Part shown: positions 16,730-17,026 of the stretch, piece after piece
Layout of the letters: each line of letters begins with the position of its first letter
How positions within the stretch are numbered: the stretch's first letter is position 1
Translations under genes and position numbers: made by a program
Assembly: GCA_900552245.1 (NCBI GenBank)
Contig: URYY01000029.1
Location: 1 to 17,026, forward strand
From: an uncultured Opitutales bacterium
GTDB taxonomy: Bacteria; Verrucomicrobiota; Verrucomicrobiia; Opitutales; Intestinicryptomonadaceae
Length of the DNA: 17,026 nucleotides
Direction of reading: 5' to 3'
The notes under the pieces: generated by a model
What the model was told of the DNA's origin: nothing
The model's input: only the letters and a program-made list of their open reading frames with translations
Databases searched by the model: none

Positions 16730-17026
16730 ATGGAGAGAGATGGCGACAGCAAAGACTTGGAATCGCGAAGCGCGGAGGCTTCCGATTCCTCGGCTGCGCA
16801 CTCGCCAAACAAGCCCGCCTATGCAAATCCGGCCTATGTTAATAGGCGTCTGAAAAGCGCGTCCACTCCGGCCGGAAATCCTATGGGAGGCGCGCCCTTT
16901 CAGCAGGGCTTTCCACCGCCTCCTCCACCGCCTCCATTTGGAATGTATCCGCCTCCACCTCCGCCGCCGTTTGGAGTGTACCCGCCGCCTGAAGATGCGG
17001 AGTATGATGAGGACGGAAACTTAGTC
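16730..17026 (+). CDS. Proline-rich protein, partial (runs off the window)
   Basis: An open frame of 99 codons begins 26 bases after the carboxyltransferase stop, with AGGA 3 bases before the ATG, and continues past the window edge. The first 45 residues are hydrophilic and rich in Ser, Ala, Asp and Arg. From residue 62 there are 8 prolines, then FGMY, 7 prolines, FGVY and 3 prolines, followed by an acidic stretch (EDAEYDEDGNLV). Signal-peptide character is absent, so the visible part is probably cytoplasmic or the N-terminal tail of a membrane protein. I do not recognise the family. A biotin carrier or a sodium-pump subunit would fit the position, but nothing visible supports either. A 37-codon frame from ATG 16740 is a poorer candidate. 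Confidence 0.55.
   Translation, partial: MERDGDSKDLESRSAEASDSSAAHSPNKPAYANPAYVNRRLKSASTPAGNPMGGAPFQQGFPPPPPPPPFGMYPPPPPPPFGVYPPPEDAEYDEDGNLV
16913..16990 (+). repeat. Proline-codon repeat in the last reading frame
   Basis: Two and a half copies of a unit of 7-8 CCN codons followed by TTTGGA(A/G)TGTA(T/C), encoding poly-proline then Phe-Gly-Met/Val-Tyr. Different synonymous proline codons are used, so it is a protein-level repeat more than a recent DNA slippage tract. Confidence 0.7.

Overview
The window (17,026 bases) comes from a Gram-negative bacterium: it carries lipid A synthesis (LpxB), a very large AsmA-like envelope protein and a polyprenyl-phosphate sugar transferase. An ABC exporter joined to GldG-like and DUF4340 proteins, next to lpxB, suggests the Verrucomicrobiota/Lentisphaerota side of the tree (my first guess is an Opitutae-like bacterium). 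That placement rests on gene content alone and is weak. The window is gene-dense, with no gap over 300 bases, and I saw no rRNA, tRNA, CRISPR array or insertion sequence.

Layout. (1) Bases 1-2984 are the end of what looks like a surface-glycan locus, visibly richer in A+T than the rest. It holds a small acyl carrier protein, a short-chain ketoreductase, a KAS III-type ketoacyl synthase broken by a one-base frameshift, and a NeuD/PglD-type left-handed beta-helix acyltransferase. (2) A PglC-type initiating sugar transferase lies convergently on the minus strand, downstream of rsmE (16S rRNA m3U methyltransferase). (3) Divergent from rsmE is a second acyl carrier protein with a long N-terminal extension. 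(4) Bases 4924-10111 are a tightly coupled operon: ABC ATPase, ABC-2 permease, GldG-like protein and a three-repeat DUF4340 protein, closed by a strong intrinsic terminator. (5) A 929-residue AsmA-like protein follows. (6) Then come a GnnA-like Gfo/Idh/MocA dehydrogenase and lpxB, overlapping by four bases. (7) The last part is an oxaloacetate decarboxylase alpha/pyruvate carboxylase B-type carboxyltransferase, which has no biotin domain and is broken by what looks like an 8-base deletion. A proline-rich reading frame then runs off the end.

How the genes fit together. Region 1 has the parts to make a short 3-hydroxyacyl chain on a dedicated carrier protein (condensation, then ketoreduction, with no dehydratase or enoyl reductase seen) and to attach it to a sugar of a surface glycan. 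The glycan could be started by the nearby phosphoglycosyl transferase. The GnnA-like/LpxB pair suggests lipid A built on a diamino sugar. The Gld-type exporter and the AsmA-like protein belong to envelope assembly or transport, with unknown substrates. Two conserved enzymes are broken by indels within 17 kb, so sequence or assembly errors should be excluded before either is called a true pseudogene.
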